A stretch of 64,000 nucleotides of DNA from Pyrrhoderma lamaoense (taxonomy: Eukaryota; Basidiomycota; Agaricomycetes; Hymenochaetales; Hymenochaetaceae): the NCBI GenBank assembly GCA_002794735.1, contig NBAZ01000006.1, positions 1,054,001-1,118,000 of the forward strand. Direction: 5' to 3'. Every line of letters starts with the position of its first letter. The first letter of the stretch is position 1. Positions 39,313-50,524 of this stretch are shown here, piece by piece. The position numbers and the translations under genes were made by a program. The notes under the pieces were generated by a model. That model saw only the letters and a program-made list of their open reading frames with translations. It searched no databases and had not been told where the DNA came from.

Positions 39313-39683
39313 CCTTTCTTACTAATAACGTTTTACAAACATATTCTTACCTCGCACTGACTGATGGATGTTTTTCATTGTTTATTCCATAGTCGAAAAT
39401 CTACACAGAATATTTGTATATTCAGGCATGCGAAGGGTCCACCCAAATCACTTTGGTCGGCTTTGCTTAACGATACTTGACATATTGTGCTTAATGATAC
39501 GTTAGTTCCAACAATTCAAAACACGGGGTACTTCGGATTGTTTATAAATACCAACTCTTCTATGCTGAGTATCCTACAATTGCCATCCATCCTCTTCCCA
39601 AGCTCTCTCTAGTTCTATCCCTAAGTCCCAAACACAAACACAACTTCTCCCGTTTCCTTACAAGCTTTCAAACGCTGATACTC
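39313..39683. other. Spacer between tRNA-Thr and the membrane-protein stop codon
   Basis: 371 bp with no gene; presumably the 3' flank of the minus-strand membrane-protein gene. Confidence 0.5.
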
Positions 39684-42236
39684 CTAAGCAACAACAGACA
39701 AAATCTTCTCATCCACAAACACCTTTCTCCCACATCTATCCTCCTCTAACAATTCGTCTTCATTCAAGAACACACAGTACACAACTCCACCAGCTCCCCT
39801 CTCATAGTCGTGTGTGACGTCTACAGAGTTAGATCCATCCAAAGTAGAAGGTAGCTGAATAACTTTGACTCTAGAATACGTCGAAAAGTCAACGGCTCCT
39901 CCCCACGTCTCTTCATACCTCCATAATCCACCTACTACAGCTCCTAGGACACCCTGCATCCTACCACGGGCTCCCGAGCAAGAACGGACGTGGGAGTAAT
40001 AGGAGCTTTGAGCACTTAGAGAGGTAGCGCGAAGTAAGACGACGAGCACGATGATCGGGAGAGTCACCAACGGAAGTAAAGGTGCAACATATTGAACTTT
40101 CATCGCCGTCCAGATCATGATCATCCCCTTTTCTCTAATTCCAGCTCCTTCACTATCTACATCTACGGCGTAAGACCCTGCTTGGTTGCCACTGCTAGGA
40201 CCAAGGAAGAAGATGGCCCAAAGAAAAGTGATAGTCGATATTGTGTATGTTAATGCAGCACAGGCGGATAATGGTCGCGTCTTACTAGGTCGCGAGAAGA
40301 TGAACCATCTAAGGGAGGAGTAACTTGGTAATTTAGATTCGACTTCGATGTCACCGGTTTCATCTTCCTGATTCTGTTCCCCCTGGGTGGCCCCTATTGT
40401 ATTCATTTCATTGATGTTATCTACGCCTGCATCATCAGCTACCTGTGTCCCACAGCAAGGAGATGGAGGTGGGGCATTCGGGCATTTGTACACATGTGTA
40501 CCCTCTTGTTCAATCCCGAGGCCGATGTCAATCTATGATGCGAAACACCACATTCCTCCGATGTCATAGCATCATTCGTGGTAGCCGTGATAGGCGAAGT
40601 AGGCAAACAAACAGGTCCCCTTCCATCACTAATATCTGTCCTTCCCCAAGACGTCGCAGAAAGGAAATCATGAGTGATCAACGGGACTTTCTCCTCTCGT
40701 GTCCCTTCCTCTCCTCTCACTTCAAGGCCGAGTCCGAGTCCAAGACCTAACTCGGATCTTTGCCTTCCGAATAGCCTTCTCAATCCCCAACCTCGGGAGC
40801 AACTTTGATTTCTCAAGATCTCGTCCCGTGCCGCCGCAAACTCAACTTCGTCCACAGCTTGTTCTCGAAGTCTGATTAACGCTCTAGAGTAGTCAAATCG
40901 ATAGCAAAGAGCAATAAGTTCTACAGGAAGACATTCCAGAGTACAGAAAGTGCAAAAAGGGGCCATCGGTCCACGTCTGCGTAACCCATTTCCGCTCTTG
41001 TCTCGACGAAAGATGATAGCCATCCCGGAAGGAGGTTTAAGAAATGTGTTGTCAAGGGATGGGCAGCGTAATGTGAGCTGTGTGTGGCGTGATAATTCGA
41101 GTAATCGGTGTCAAAGTTCTGTGAGTCTCCGAAGAAAGGACCAATAGAGAAGTGTAAGAGAGAGAGGTTTCCTGCATGTGAAGAGAGGAAGGCGGTGAGA
41201 GCCACAAGTGTCAATACCTGCAGAAGAATGATGTGCGTCAGTATCACTTTTAATGACTATCTTGTTCGAAGTTGAAATTCATAGAGCTGTCAAAAACATA
41301 CATTAGTGATAGCATACATTGCCATACTGCGGAATGTCTTCGATGTCGCAATATCACTTCCTACAAGATCCAGGAGGAGAGCCGCATGGATGATTGATGT
41401 GCATAGTTTATCTTCATTGTACATCACAGAGCGAAATACAATCCCGACACTTAGGAGTATGGGGAGAAGTACAACCACACGGGGTAGCTGAGGACGAAGC
41501 GTCCGTACGATGTATGGATCTAGAATGTAGATTGCAATTAGCTTGCTTGCATAGAAATCTATGTAATCTGAGAGTTTACTAACCCCTTCTTCATCACGTT
41601 TAACGCTTAATGCATATATATTTAAGCAAAATGCAATCAACTGACGAATGGCGAAAAATTAAGTCAAATCTAGATTAACCTTCTCTAGGTGAACAGAATG
41701 CATACCCTAGTTGTAACATATGTGAACAGAGGAGCTAGAGTAATAGCATCATACAAAATCATGGTCTCGGGCTCAACTCCCCCAAGACATTGTAATCCTG
41801 CCCCCAGAAGGGTGACAATCAAGAGGTATGCAGGTGCGATATGTGTGAGTGCATACTTTCTTGAGAAGGAAAAGAAACGAGAGATCCTCGATGTAAACGA
41901 CTTTTGACAGACTTCCTTATTATTTTGTCCTAAAGGTGCATTTTGTACAGCGATCCATGTCTTTAGACAAGGATTAGTTACAGCATTGATTTTTTTTAAT
42001 TAAAAGAGTAAAGCATCAGTATACTTCATGTCTAGTATGGAAGGGGTGGATGAATACAAACTCACCCTCAAAGAAAGAGGTGCTTCTACTCCGATAACAA
42101 ATAGAGGTGGGATAATATATGGCCAGACAGCTTGTAAGAAAGCGACAGTAGATTCCCAGCGGCCCAGATCTATGATATCAGACTCAAAATAGGAATGGAG
42201 CGATTCAGACGAGCTCCAAAGTGAGGCGTACGCCAT
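39684..42236 (-). CDS. Multi-pass membrane protein, family not recognised
   Basis: Six exons join in one frame without any missing base: 42236-42066, 41960-41706, 41640-41302, 41217-40986, 40920-40613 and 40532-39684, giving 717 aa. The first half is strongly hydrophobic with about seven to eight predicted spans, for example AVWPYIIPPLFVIGV, YLLIVTLLGAGLQCL and VVVLLPILLSVGIVF. Then comes a soluble charged region, and two more spans in exon 6 (TYTISTITFLWAIFFLG and LLPLVTLPIIVLVVLLR). A short segment, ELIALCYRFDYSRAL, recalls the stretch after the GLGD motif of signal peptide peptidases, but no YD, GLGD or PAL motif is present, so I do not assign that family. The 40985-40921 and 40612-40533 introns use donors GTTACG and GTTTGT and are inferred from frame continuity. 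Confidence 0.6.
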
Positions 42237-43323
42237 GTTGATGCGTTAGAACGGGTTTATAATCTTTTTTTTTTCGAATTTCAGCTCTTCTCTTGATTTG
42301 TATACTTACGCTCAGATGATAAGTTACAATAGGATTAGGAATAGATAATTAGTCAAAAGAGATAATCGAGTAGGAGGTACTGGTTGCCACAATAACCAGT
42401 CAATAGGGTTCGTTATTGATCAGCGTCCAGTGGGGTCCCTCCCCTCCGATAGTTAAAAAAGGTGGTGAGTACACAAGTAAGGGGGGGCTAGTGCTTAGGA
42501 GTTAAGCCGAAGGCATAAAACGGCACTCTCCAAAACAGCACGTTTTTACCAGTCAGAGAGAAAGAGCAAAGTGTGAGCATGTGTGTGACCCTTTTCATTA
42601 AGTTGTTAGGACACAGTTGGTATTACCCATGCGTGGCAAGGTTTTCGCCACAAAATTGCGTACAAAGGGATATGGCGTCCGGTGTTCGAGTGATGCAAAA
42701 CAGTGCCGGTTAAATTCACCTGGTAGATATTTCGAGAATTTTAAGATAGATTTTGTCTCAGGTCATTTGGATGGTCTAGGATGGTGAGAGAAATGCATTA
42801 TTCTCAGTCAAATTGACTGGTAGCTAGACCACAGTGGCCTGCAATGCGCTTTGATAATATACGACGCTATGGAAGTTTATATGTCTCTCTTTGAAAAGTA
42901 TGCTAAGCCTTTTGACATCAGTGTCAGCGTCTGCTTGCTTGTACATGTACAAATCAAAACTAACGATATCACTAGTAGCAGCAAGCTAAGCGTGATAATT
43001 GACGTGTTATCAGAGTGTAAGCACAAATCAGACAACAAGACCTTCCTGGAGATGTACATGTGCATGTACTTTTGAGTATAAGACGCGATTCGTGTATATC
43101 AAACCCTTGAGTCGACAAACTGGCGTATAACAATTTCAAGTATTATACTTACTGATGTTAGTAACAGGTAAACATTGAGATTTGACGTCTAAATATGGGT
43201 CACTGAAGCTGCCTTATGTAAGCATTCAGTAAAACAAATACTCTTATACTGTATTCAATATAGTCTTTACAAATCATTCATACTCCCTCTTTTTCCAGCC
43301 ATAAATAACATACAGACGGGTAT
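42237..43323. other. Intergenic region left of the small paralogous genes
   Basis: About 1.1 kb, AT-rich, containing the membrane-protein promoter at its left end. I see no gene or repeat. Confidence 0.4.
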
Positions 43324-43479
43324 ATGAATGATAGAATGGTGGAATATGATTCTGATAGTGTCACCAACATCAATGAAAAGGCGTCCATGTGGAATGAGCA
43401 CAAAACGAGCATAGCATCTAGCATCAGCCCATATGTAGTGACTGATCTCGAAGGGGTTCTCGGTGATGGGCTTCCTTAG
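43324..43479 (+). other. Candidate upstream exon of paralogue A
   Basis: A 51-codon open frame beginning MNDRMVEYDSDSVTN and reading YVVTDLEGVLGDGLP. After one missing base near 43471-43478 it continues as LEFLFKLSYYLTESRDYL to about 43540, where an intron-like segment ends in TTTCAG at 43578. The region aligns with DNA upstream of paralogue B (45.60-45.71 kb), where a cleaner intron (GTAACATACTAATG...TTATAG) lies in the same place. This suggests the small genes may be longer than the four exons I can join with confidence. Confidence 0.35.
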
Positions 43480-44001
43480 AGTTCTTATTCAAGTTATCAT
43501 ACTACCTGACAGAGTCACGGGACTACCTCTCATCTGACACGAAAGGGAAACTTACTGACGGGATGAATTAATATTTCAGATGCGATGATATGATTCATAT
43601 TGAGATTCGAACTTACATCTTCAAACACTGACTCATATCACTCTTCTCTGGAGTACTTGCTTTGCGTCTTTCGGACGCTTTCAAGTCGCTGAACAGTGCT
43701 TGAAGCTGCAGAGTACGTCAAGTGCAAACCACAAGGGGCCGTCGAAGTCTTTTTACTGTCAATTAAACAAAACACCCATCTATTCCATACGACCTTCCGG
43801 TTACAAGAAACATACTCCTAACTTACCCTTATATCGGTTAACGTTTATTGGTCACCTATCATAACTGATCTCTGGTAGATAATATTTTATAAACTGCGTT
43901 TCTCGTTTCTAAGTCACTCTTAACGATTCTTCTTGCAATTTTGATGCATCCATCTTCAAATGATTTCCATCACAACCAGAATACTAGCAAAATCAGCTTC
44001 A

Positions 44002-44608
44002 ATGTACCGGCATCCATTCGCTGATCCAGTACATTACTATAGTCATCTGGTATGTCTTGAAAAGTCTTCTATAGCCATAGCTATAATCTGACATAAACAA
44101 TGCTTTTCCGTAGCTAGATGAAGACGGCAATCGAGACACCGTGTCCCTATCGTCGTATCAGATGGTATATCCATATTATAGCTTTATGGTGCGTCTCTCT
44201 TATTCACGCTAATTCTGTATAGCGACTGACCTGCCCGCATAGATTATGGGGTCTCAGACCTCTTTATCTGAGAACAAGCCTCGTAGAAGAAATCAGACAT
44301 TCATTCAACAAAACATTTATTGTTCATTCGAAGTAGTTCAAATGTCGGATCTTTCCGAACCTCAAAGACCAGTGGGCAAACCAATGAACCCTGAAGGATC
44401 AGAGTCGCAGATCAGTACCCATAAGATCAGTGATTCGAATTTTATTGTGTATTCCTGGGGCAACGTGCTTAAAGTACCTTATCCTCGTGTCTTCTTTTTC
44501 GTAACAACACTAACTCCTGTTCAATACGAACTTTAGTATACGCAGCATCATCTAAAAGGAAGTTTTCAGAGAATTAAAACGGCACTTTCAGCTTGCAGAC
44601 GAACCTAG
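44002..44608 (+). CDS. Small unknown four-exon gene, paralogue A
   Basis: Exons 44002-44049, 44114-44188, 44243-44473 and 44537-44608 join in frame to encode 141 aa; introns are 64, 54 and 63 nt with GT-AG ends. Exon 1 reads MYRHPFADPVHYYSHL, exon 2 ends VYPYYSFM, exon 3 begins IMGSQTSLSENKPRRR and contains VVQMSDLSEPQRP, and exon 4 is basic (FQRIKTALSACRRT). No signal peptide, membrane span or known domain is visible. The structure is supported by paralogue B at 46156-47659, which has the same exon phases and nearly the same lengths. An upstream exon may exist (43324). Function is unknown. Confidence 0.65.
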
Positions 44609-46155
44609 ACTCTACATTATTTACCTGATATTTTCTCTTTATTCTAGGCAGAATAATTTTGTAATATCTAAAACTTTACTACAGAGATTAAGCTCATTAC
44701 GATATGCTTATTCGGTGTCTGTGACATACGTGTATATTTGTCCGTCCTTTAAGTATTGCATTTTAATATAAGGATGTCTCACATAAAGCTTGAAGCAAAA
44801 TCCGAGCCATTCAACTACCTCAGCGATCCTCCTCTGATTTTGCAAGTTCGATGCTGTATCAAGGTATTCAACCACTATTGCTGAGTGAGTTCTCCGCTAG
44901 CTTCTCTTACCACTAGATACATTCATTTCTTCATCTCTTCAATAAACGTGTATAATTAAGAAGTAGTAACTTTTTTTTTTAGCGCCTTAGCATTCATAAC
45001 AATTAGAAAGAATTTTCTCCTTGCTCAGGGTTACTTTTCGATCTACCTTATGCTATTCAGCAGCTAAAACCCAGTTCATATTAAGTTTCCGTGATTTTCT
45101 TTTATAATGTTGCTTTTACTCCTCTTTTAGATTGATAATGCTGGTATGCGTCTCCTTTAGCCGGGTTGAGTATGCTACTTCTAGTAATATTATCCACTCT
45201 TATAACATTGAGTAATAAGGCAACTTTGAAGATTGTGATTATGGACTTACCTATGTATATTATATAAGTGAATATAGGAGAATGGCATACGTACTGACAG
45301 TGACAAAGCGGCAAGTAAGGTCGCTTGTAATTTGTTAATTTAATTATTGAATGTCGAATTATCTCTTTACTACTTGTTCCGTGAGAATAACTGAAGTAAG
45401 CAAAAACTCGGCAATTAGATAAGCTCTCTTGTCTTAAAAAACTGGGTCCGTGTATTATGAGTCGTTTGCTTTACGCTTCACAATACTACATGTGTATATA
45501 CGATAATAAGGGATGTCTTCAGGGAAGCTCGTGGCATCATGTAAAAGTCTAGACTTCTGAATCATCTTCATTCTGAATGCCTTATACGATAGTATATCAT
45601 AGTGGAACGCCATCAAATGATGATTTTTGTATCTGACGGGACCCCTTCTCGTCTGATACGACTAGGTAACATACTAATGATATGATTTTCTGTTATAGAT
45701 GCTGTGATTCTGACATCTATCTATAATTATGACGGCTGTACAACCCTCATCTCTAACTCACATCACCTTTCTCGGGGAATTAAATTTGTGGCTCTCGGAC
45801 GCTTTCTGGTCTTTTGTCGGCGTAAGAAAAACACAACAGATAGGCAGAGCAAACTGCCATAGGGCCTCGCAAAGACCGCTTTATTTTAGATCATCAAAAC
45901 ACGAAGCTGTTTCCATCTACTTTTGTACCTTCAACATAGTCACAATTCTTTGACTCCCCTAGTACTAACTAGTAGTTGTTATTCTTACTGTGCAGCCTTC
46001 TCCATCTCTCTCTCCCACAGAATACATTTCCTATTTATTCTCACCGGTTTTCTTCTCAAAACCCATACTTCTGTTACGGTGCTTTAACTCATCTTCTCTG
46101 TACAACTTCCATCAATAGTAGAGTATCAATATACCCAACCTGTTGTGGTAGTCCA
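44609..46155. other. Spacer between the two paralogues
   Basis: 1.5 kb. Its right part (about 45.60-46.15 kb) is collinear with the DNA upstream of paralogue A (43.49-44.0 kb): both contain TCTGA(C/T)ACGA, then an intron-like segment, then CTCACATCACC/CTCATATCACT and CGGACGCTTTC. The left part shows nothing identifiable. Confidence 0.5.
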
Positions 46156-47659
46156 ATGCATCGGCATCCATTCGCAAATCCTGCACATTTTTATAATCTT
46201 CCGGTTTGATCCAATTTTCTGATAGTTTTCTTATACACGCCTGAGGAAAATTTACTTCCATAGTTGGGTACCGGGGATGAAGAATCGGAGTACCCGTCAT
46301 CTAATCTAGACATACAGTCACGCGCAAAATTATTGTCCCTCGCTAAAACATCACTTTCAAACTTCGACTCTGAATTTTATTTCAACACTACATTTTTAAT
46401 TCTTTTTTTGTATAAATAAATTTGATATATGTGTACTTACATTATGTATATAAATACCATAGGTTTTTCTTTCTCAATTTACCATAATAAGTTATATCCA
46501 AAAAAGGAAATTATATCAAAACTCACTATCAACTTTAACATAGAATAAAATTCCAACAACACGTTTTCTGGTCACGGCTTTTAGACGATTTTGTAGCTGG
46601 TACTCCATATTCTAATATGTCCAAGTTTCAGTACCTGTTTTATATTTAAAATAAAATGATTTTTAAGAAGTTTTGTTGGTAGTTTATATTACTTCTTTTC
46701 ACATATTTTCCATAATTCATCAGAATTTCGAAGTCAAGCCTTTTTCTTATTGATGTTCCTTACAATACATCCCTATAGGCTCTTAATAGTACTTATATTT
46801 ACAGTCCATGCTAGTCAAATAAACAGAAATTTGTTAAAAGACATTAGTCAAACCTATAAAATGTCTTGAAAATATTCTATATTTTAAATATAAAACAGGT
46901 ACTGAAACTTGGACATATTAGAATATGGAGTACCAGCTACAAAATCGTCTAAAAGCCGTGACCAGAAAACGTGTTGTTGGAATTTTATTCTATGTTAAAG
47001 TTGATAGTGAGTTTTGATATAATTTCCTTTTTGGATATAACTTATTATGTAAATTGAGAAAGAAAAACCTATGTATTTATATACATAATGTAAGTACACA
47101 TATATCAAATTTATTTATACAAAAAAAGAATTAAAAAATGTAGTGTTGAAATAAAATTCAGAGTCGAAGTTTGAAAGTGATGTTTTAGCGAGGGACAATA
47201 ATTTTGCGCGTGACTGTATATCCTTATAACAGCTTTATGGCGAGTTTCCTTCTCTTGTTCTTCTTTTTCTTATTAATTTTCTGACTTCATATCGCAGGTT
47301 ATGGGCTCTCAATCCTCTTTTTTTGAAAACAATTCACGACAGGACAAGCAAACAACAGTACAAAATTCTAATAATAATGTGGCTAAAGTTGTGCAGACCT
47401 CGGATCTTTCCGAAAACCAAAAGATAGATAAAGCTTCACCCAGTTCCGAGAAATCTAGTTTAAGATCAAATATTAATAGATTAAAGCCTGTTGTACGAAC
47501 TTGGAAGCGTGCGCTTAAGGTAAATTATTTTCTTTGGCTGTCTCTCCCAGGCTGTCGAACTAATCTTTTCTAATCTCTGGGGCACAGCGTATGCGCCATC
47601 GTCTGCATAAAAGTCTGCTAAGATGTAGGATAGCGCTCCAAACTCGTAGACAGGCTTGA
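46156..47659 (+). pseudogene. Paralogue B, interrupted by a foldback element
   Basis: Same architecture as paralogue A. Exon 1 is 46156-46203 (48 nt, MHRHPFANPAHFYNLP). Exon 2 is 46264-46314 plus 47219-47239 around an insertion. Exon 3 is 47298-47519 (begins VMGSQSSFFENN, contains VVQTSDLSENQK). Exon 4 is 47588-47659 (72 nt, as in A). Leaving out the element and one TA restores IYPYNSFM, matching VYPYYSFM of A, and an intact frame for about 137 aa. The intron after exon 2 starts GCGAGT rather than GT, and the upstream region has in-frame stops, so the copy is probably non-functional. Confidence 0.65.
46315..47216. mobile_element. 902-bp non-autonomous foldback element (Tc1/mariner-like MITE)
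   Basis: Starts CAGTCACGCGCAAAATTATT and ends with its reverse complement. The inverted arms are about 339 bp (46315-46653 and 46879-47216) and differ by only a few single-base indels. It is flanked by TA on both sides (46313-46314 and 47217-47218), the target-site duplication of the Tc1/mariner superfamily. The central 225 bp has no transposase frame. Near-identical arms imply recent activity or insertion. It sits inside exon 2 of paralogue B. Confidence 0.9.
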
Positions 47660-48393
47660 TTTATATTCTCTCATTAATATTTCTTTCTAAAAGGGGGAAT
47701 CTTCAACGAGACGGATGGTCTTAATCTCATTGTTAGCTATGCCTCTAGTAATTTCAGCATTCTCTTTCTGGGTATTTTCCTAATTTACATGTGATACTAG
47801 CGTGACATGAAACTATGATCATCATGTTCTGAACAGACGTTTAGACGTTCTTCAGAAATAATTTCACCCGTGAGATGCTTGACTTGTTTAAGGTTTTCAA
47901 GATCCTTGTTTGATGCTGCTTTCACAAACTGAATACCTCGTCCCTTGCTTTATTTTATTAAGACCTAATTGAACGCTGACAATGAAAATACTAGTATATG
48001 GAGCCATATGCGTGTTGCTGGAGATCCCTTGTTTCCTAACTTCAATTATATATTTGTCTTTTTCCTGATTATGTCCATCATATGATATTGAATTACTTGT
48101 TTATACTGGATGTTATAATGACGGAGACATATCTATTGTTGTTCGATACGAAAGCAAGACAGACTACTTCTGGTTGCTATGAGTGGTACAGGGGATGCGG
48201 GTATCAAAATGAAATGGCTATGTGATAAATTGATAGGAGGAGGGAAAGTAGTTCATATTATAAAATAGGATGATGAGATATTAAACTGTAGTATGGTCCA
48301 TCTCAAGTGAAGTAAAATATGTTCACCTATCGCTTCAAGCCACGCATTCCGGATACATGATATGGAGGATGTATAAAGGTATAAGAATTTGTA
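47660..48393. other. Convergent 3' region, paralogue B / SGNH gene
   Basis: About 730 bp of AT-rich DNA between two convergent stop codons; no gene, repeat or motif recognised. Confidence 0.5.
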
Positions 48394-50264
48394 CTATGAG
48401 GAGAAAATACCTAGGAGTCGGAATGCCGGAACAGGCTGCCCTTCATCTCCCATAAGCTGACATTCCACATAATGAGAACCTCTTGAGACATAATGGTCGA
48501 TGACTTCGACTCTACAACCGAGAGATCTGAATTCAATACAAGGATGAAACAGATATTCAGAAAGACCTACGTGGGAGTAATTTCATCTATCGGACCACGG
48601 TTGACAAGAAGCCGAGCACCGGCATAGTTATCATCAACCCAGCACTGGACCGCACTACCAGAATCGTCATCCTTTAGAGGCTCCTTAAGGTAATATACCG
48701 CTATGTCTCCAGCACCAACTTGGATCGGTATGCGTAAACGGCTTGTTGGAAGACTTGATGACCAGTAATGATCATATGCGGTAACACCTAATGATCCGGG
48801 AGCGGGGTGATGAGCAAGCCATCCAGAACCCGTAAACAAACTCGGTGGAAGTGGGTTGATCAGATCATTTGCGCTCACACAGGAAGGTGCAACTTCCTCT
48901 GTTCTGTATCTTTCGCCTGGCCGAGTTGCCACGCGACCTACCGGGACTCGCAGGTGAGGGTTATGTCGGGCGGCACTATCAACAGCCCCTGCACCACCTG
49001 CACCCGCCACACCCCCAAGCTTATTTCCAAGGCCACCAAATACACCATGTTTGTCCATTAACGGTCCATCGTGTTCACCGCTTGAAGAATCAGGTCCGGA
49101 AAGCAAAGGTGAAACAACATCGAAACCTCTACCCGTTGCGACATTCCAAGCAGAACAGATTTGTGACTGGAAATAGTGAATGAGAGTATCCGCTATAAGC
49201 TCATGGCCTGACGGGTTAGCTAAGACCGGGTCGGCAAAGTAAGCCTTAATCGAGTCCGGTTTTGTAGCGTAGGAGGGATATAAGATAGGTTTTATACTAA
49301 TGTGAGGTACATCATAAAACTGAGCTACAAGGGAGTGCAGAGCTTCAGGTCCATGAAAACCATATGTCTCAATGACCTGAGGGCTGAAGTGACCAAGGAT
49401 TATAACAGCTGGTTGGTCCGGGCGGACAAGAATTGAGCGAACAAGGAGTTCAAAGTGAGCTTTCCAAGCGTCGTCTCTGGATTCACTAGTAAGGAAAAAC
49501 TCGGTCATTAAGTGGGAATTAAAGGCACGCACAAAGGATCATCCACATCAAGTTCTAGAATCACCAAGTCTGTTACGTCTGGTAGGTGATGAGCGTTGCA
49601 GAAAGAGAAGTAGGCAGAGTTTGTTCGACGCATAGCACCATTTGTTAGCTCAGAAGCAGGATGAGGAAAGACAGTGTTCCACCACTGAAAGAAGCGAGAA
49701 GGGTAACATTTTGGTGAGATCGGGTCGTCTCCAGCCCCGTGGCAGGCAGAGACTACAGATAATTAGAATCGCAACTAGTTGAACAGACAACAAAATAAGC
49801 GTACCAGATCCTCCTAGAATACTAATAGTTACTGGCAGCCCGGATAAAGCCTTGTGAATCACTCGTTGTACACGAGTGCCGCTTCCAAGGTGCAATCTAC
49901 TCTTAGTTAATGCGTGAATACCGTGCTTTGAGCCAATATTGTCTCCAGGTCCAAAAAGGGGGCAGAAATCAAAAGGGTTTGTCTGTGTATCTGTCAAGTT
50001 CATATAGTTTTTCGGCGTCAAATGCCTAGTGTCTGTGAGCCCATGTCGAGGTGATAAAGGATCAGAGGGAAGAACAGAGCGAGTGAGGGCGACAATGAAA
50101 ATGAATAGAATTAGGATTAGCCATATCCTATTTGTAAGCCCAAGAGTTTTCTGGTTTAATTTTGAAGACTTTTCAGAGCTGAAATCCGACGATGGATTCG
50201 TCAGTTCCCCACCTGCTCGGGGCATTGATATGTGCGCTGACCCTTTGCCTGTCCGCCTTTGCAT
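48394..50264 (-). CDS. Membrane-anchored SGNH-hydrolase-like protein (capsule-associated type)
   Basis: Four exons: 50264-49805, 49752-49533, 49485-48571 and 48526-48394, 575 aa with no frame break. A type II signal anchor (IWLILILFIFIVALT, about residues 47-61) places the rest in the Golgi lumen or outside. The SGNH fold is suggested by SILGGSG (block I serine, at the end of exon 1), the central ILGHFSPQVIETYG and the C-terminal ANPSGHELIADTL (block V histidine). Related basidiomycete proteins are often labelled capsular-associated, which suggests polysaccharide O-acylation or deacylation, but the substrate is unknown. A Gly/Ala-rich linker (GGLGNKLGGVAGAGGAGA) separates the hydrolase from a C-terminal beta-rich region ending LLGIFSS. 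Divergent from TOF1, 260 bp apart. Confidence 0.75.
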
Positions 50265-50462
50265 TGGATTAGGTTTTGACTTTGAGAATCTTAATATAAT
50301 GGCTTAATTCGTAGATGTTTACGAAAGCCGTAACACTGACATAGAGGTTAGAGAATGAGTCTCCCCAGTGAACAGAGACGTGCCTTAAACAAGTTTAATC
50401 CCGTTAAGTTCTCCGTGATGAGAAAATATTACTGCAAGCGATGACGCGCCGAAATGACCTTG

Positions 50463-50477
50463 ACGCGTTTGACGCGT
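50463..50477. promoter_or_regulatory. Two MluI cell-cycle boxes (ACGCGT) upstream of TOF1
   Basis: ACGCGT at 50463-50468 and 50472-50477, each within TGACGCGT, with a third near match (ACGCGC) at 50443-50448. In yeasts this sequence is bound by MBF (Mbp1-Swi6 type) and drives G1/S expression of replication genes. The pair lies 48 nt before the TOF1 start, in the 260-bp region shared with the SGNH gene. Confidence 0.65.
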
Positions 50478-50524
50478 CTCGCACTCATTAAAATCATACA
50501 CCTCCCTTGCTTACTATCCGCGTC

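Noticed and set aside
40921..40985. One-base frameshift in the membrane-protein gene instead of an intron
   Set aside because: A 65-nt segment with a pyrimidine-rich TTCCTGTAG acceptor restores the frame without assuming an error, so I modelled an intron; the alternative stays possible.
39684..42236. Annotation as an active signal peptide peptidase
   Set aside because: Neither catalytic aspartate motif nor the PAL motif is present in any frame examined.
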